Shown here: positions 63,261-64,000 of the stretch, in pieces
Layout of the letters: every line of letters starts with the position of its first letter
Numbering within the stretch: the stretch's first letter is position 1
Translations under genes and position numbers: made by a program
NCBI GenBank assembly: GCA_947579605.1
Contig: OX388318.1
Coordinates: 6,014,001-6,078,000, forward strand
DNA length: 64,000 nt
DNA from: Athripsodes cinereus
Lineage: Eukaryota > Arthropoda > Insecta > Trichoptera > Leptoceridae
Reading direction: 5' to 3'
Notes under the pieces: model-generated
What the model saw: the letters and a program-made list of their open reading frames with translations, nothing else
The model's database searches: none
Told to the model about the DNA's origin: nothing

Positions 63261-64000
63261 CCAGATACGAGATCTTACGCACTTTGACATCCAACAGGAG
63301 TATTCTGTCCATTCCATAAAAATGTAAAAAAAACGCATTTATAGATATCGTAGACGCATCACGTGAACTACAAAGATAATACGACGCTAAGCTTAGCATT
63401 GAATCGGTTAAATTTGTCTTTCATTTTATCGATTGTATGTATGTATGTCTAAATGTAGAGTGAACCTAATGCATGATATGTACTAATATGGACAGTGAGT
63501 GAACATATAATAGTATTGAGTCTACTGAATCTTTAATGAGATAAGGACGCCGAGTGCTACAACATTTATACAGTCATACTGTATTAGGTAGATTTGTAGT
63601 AGTTTTATCACAGAGTATCACGGAATACTATTCCATTAGGGTGAGTGTAAGCCAAAGTCCAGTAAAAAAAACTTATTTTATTATGGACAGTTGATACATA
63701 GTTATAATAATATGTAGATAGATAGAAGATACTGAAAGAACGAACGTGAAATATAATATTATACTTTTTTCATTAGACTGTCGGTCGCTTACTGAATTTC
63801 ACAGACAGAAGGCGATAACGAGTTGATACATATCTAATGTATTATTACTTTGTATAATGTCAATGAAATGAGAATGCGCAGTATTATTTTATTAATTCAT
63901 TGAAATATTCATGTAATTTTCCAGCTGCTTTGTAATAGATGCAATGTCGTTACAGATGCATACAATCCATTCGCTCTTTAATGATAGTTTTGAGATTTTA

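Overview
The window looks like a stretch of insect nuclear genome, most probably lepidopteran. It is very AT-rich, genes are split by large introns, and it is packed with degraded transposable elements. The lepidopteran guess rests on a short Helitron with termini of a type I associate with moth and butterfly genomes, and on the many 'taggtacc/tacctacc' words. It is an inference, not a proof.

One real protein-coding gene is clear. Nine exons on the minus strand (448 to 22192, introns GT-AG, phases all consistent) encode the C-terminal ~632 residues of a secreted ADAMTS-like extracellular-matrix protein: the end of the ADAMTS spacer domain, a proline-rich linker with a basic cleavage-type site, two thrombospondin type-1 repeats (TSRs), an Asn-rich linker, three more TSRs and a terminal PLAC domain with all six cysteines. 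The exons for the N-terminal half (signal peptide, first TSR, cysteine-rich part) were not found; they would lie upstream, at higher coordinates or beyond 64000. The intron upstream of 22192 is therefore either more than 41 kb long or contains exons I could not recognise. A tRNA-Pro(CGG) gene lies at 57940-58011 on the minus strand.

Layout: 1-447, 3' untranslated or downstream sequence; 448-9307, seven exons with short introns carrying SINEs, a Helitron and a VNTR retroposon; 9308-19816, a 10.5 kb intron full of MITEs, a foldback element and a reverse-transcriptase relic; 19817-22192, three exons; 22193-64000, a repeat landscape with one tRNA gene, 3' ends of at least six kinds of LINE, class II elements, microsatellites and a palindrome whose two arms each carry a hammerhead-ribozyme-like motif. 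Two small exon-like open segments on the plus strand (44909-45070, 45172-45261) and a signal-peptide-like minus-strand ORF (54090-54152) are the only other hints of host coding sequence.

For repeats I use working names: SINE-A (tRNA head, 'ggttcgatccc' B box, about 175 bp), SINE-B (tRNA-like head, about 230-280 bp) and SINE-C (about 245 bp, starts 'cccgtggagcacccgg', ends 'gccgtgatggta'). SINE-C has about twenty copies here. Insertions are nested in several places, which gives a relative order of element activity.
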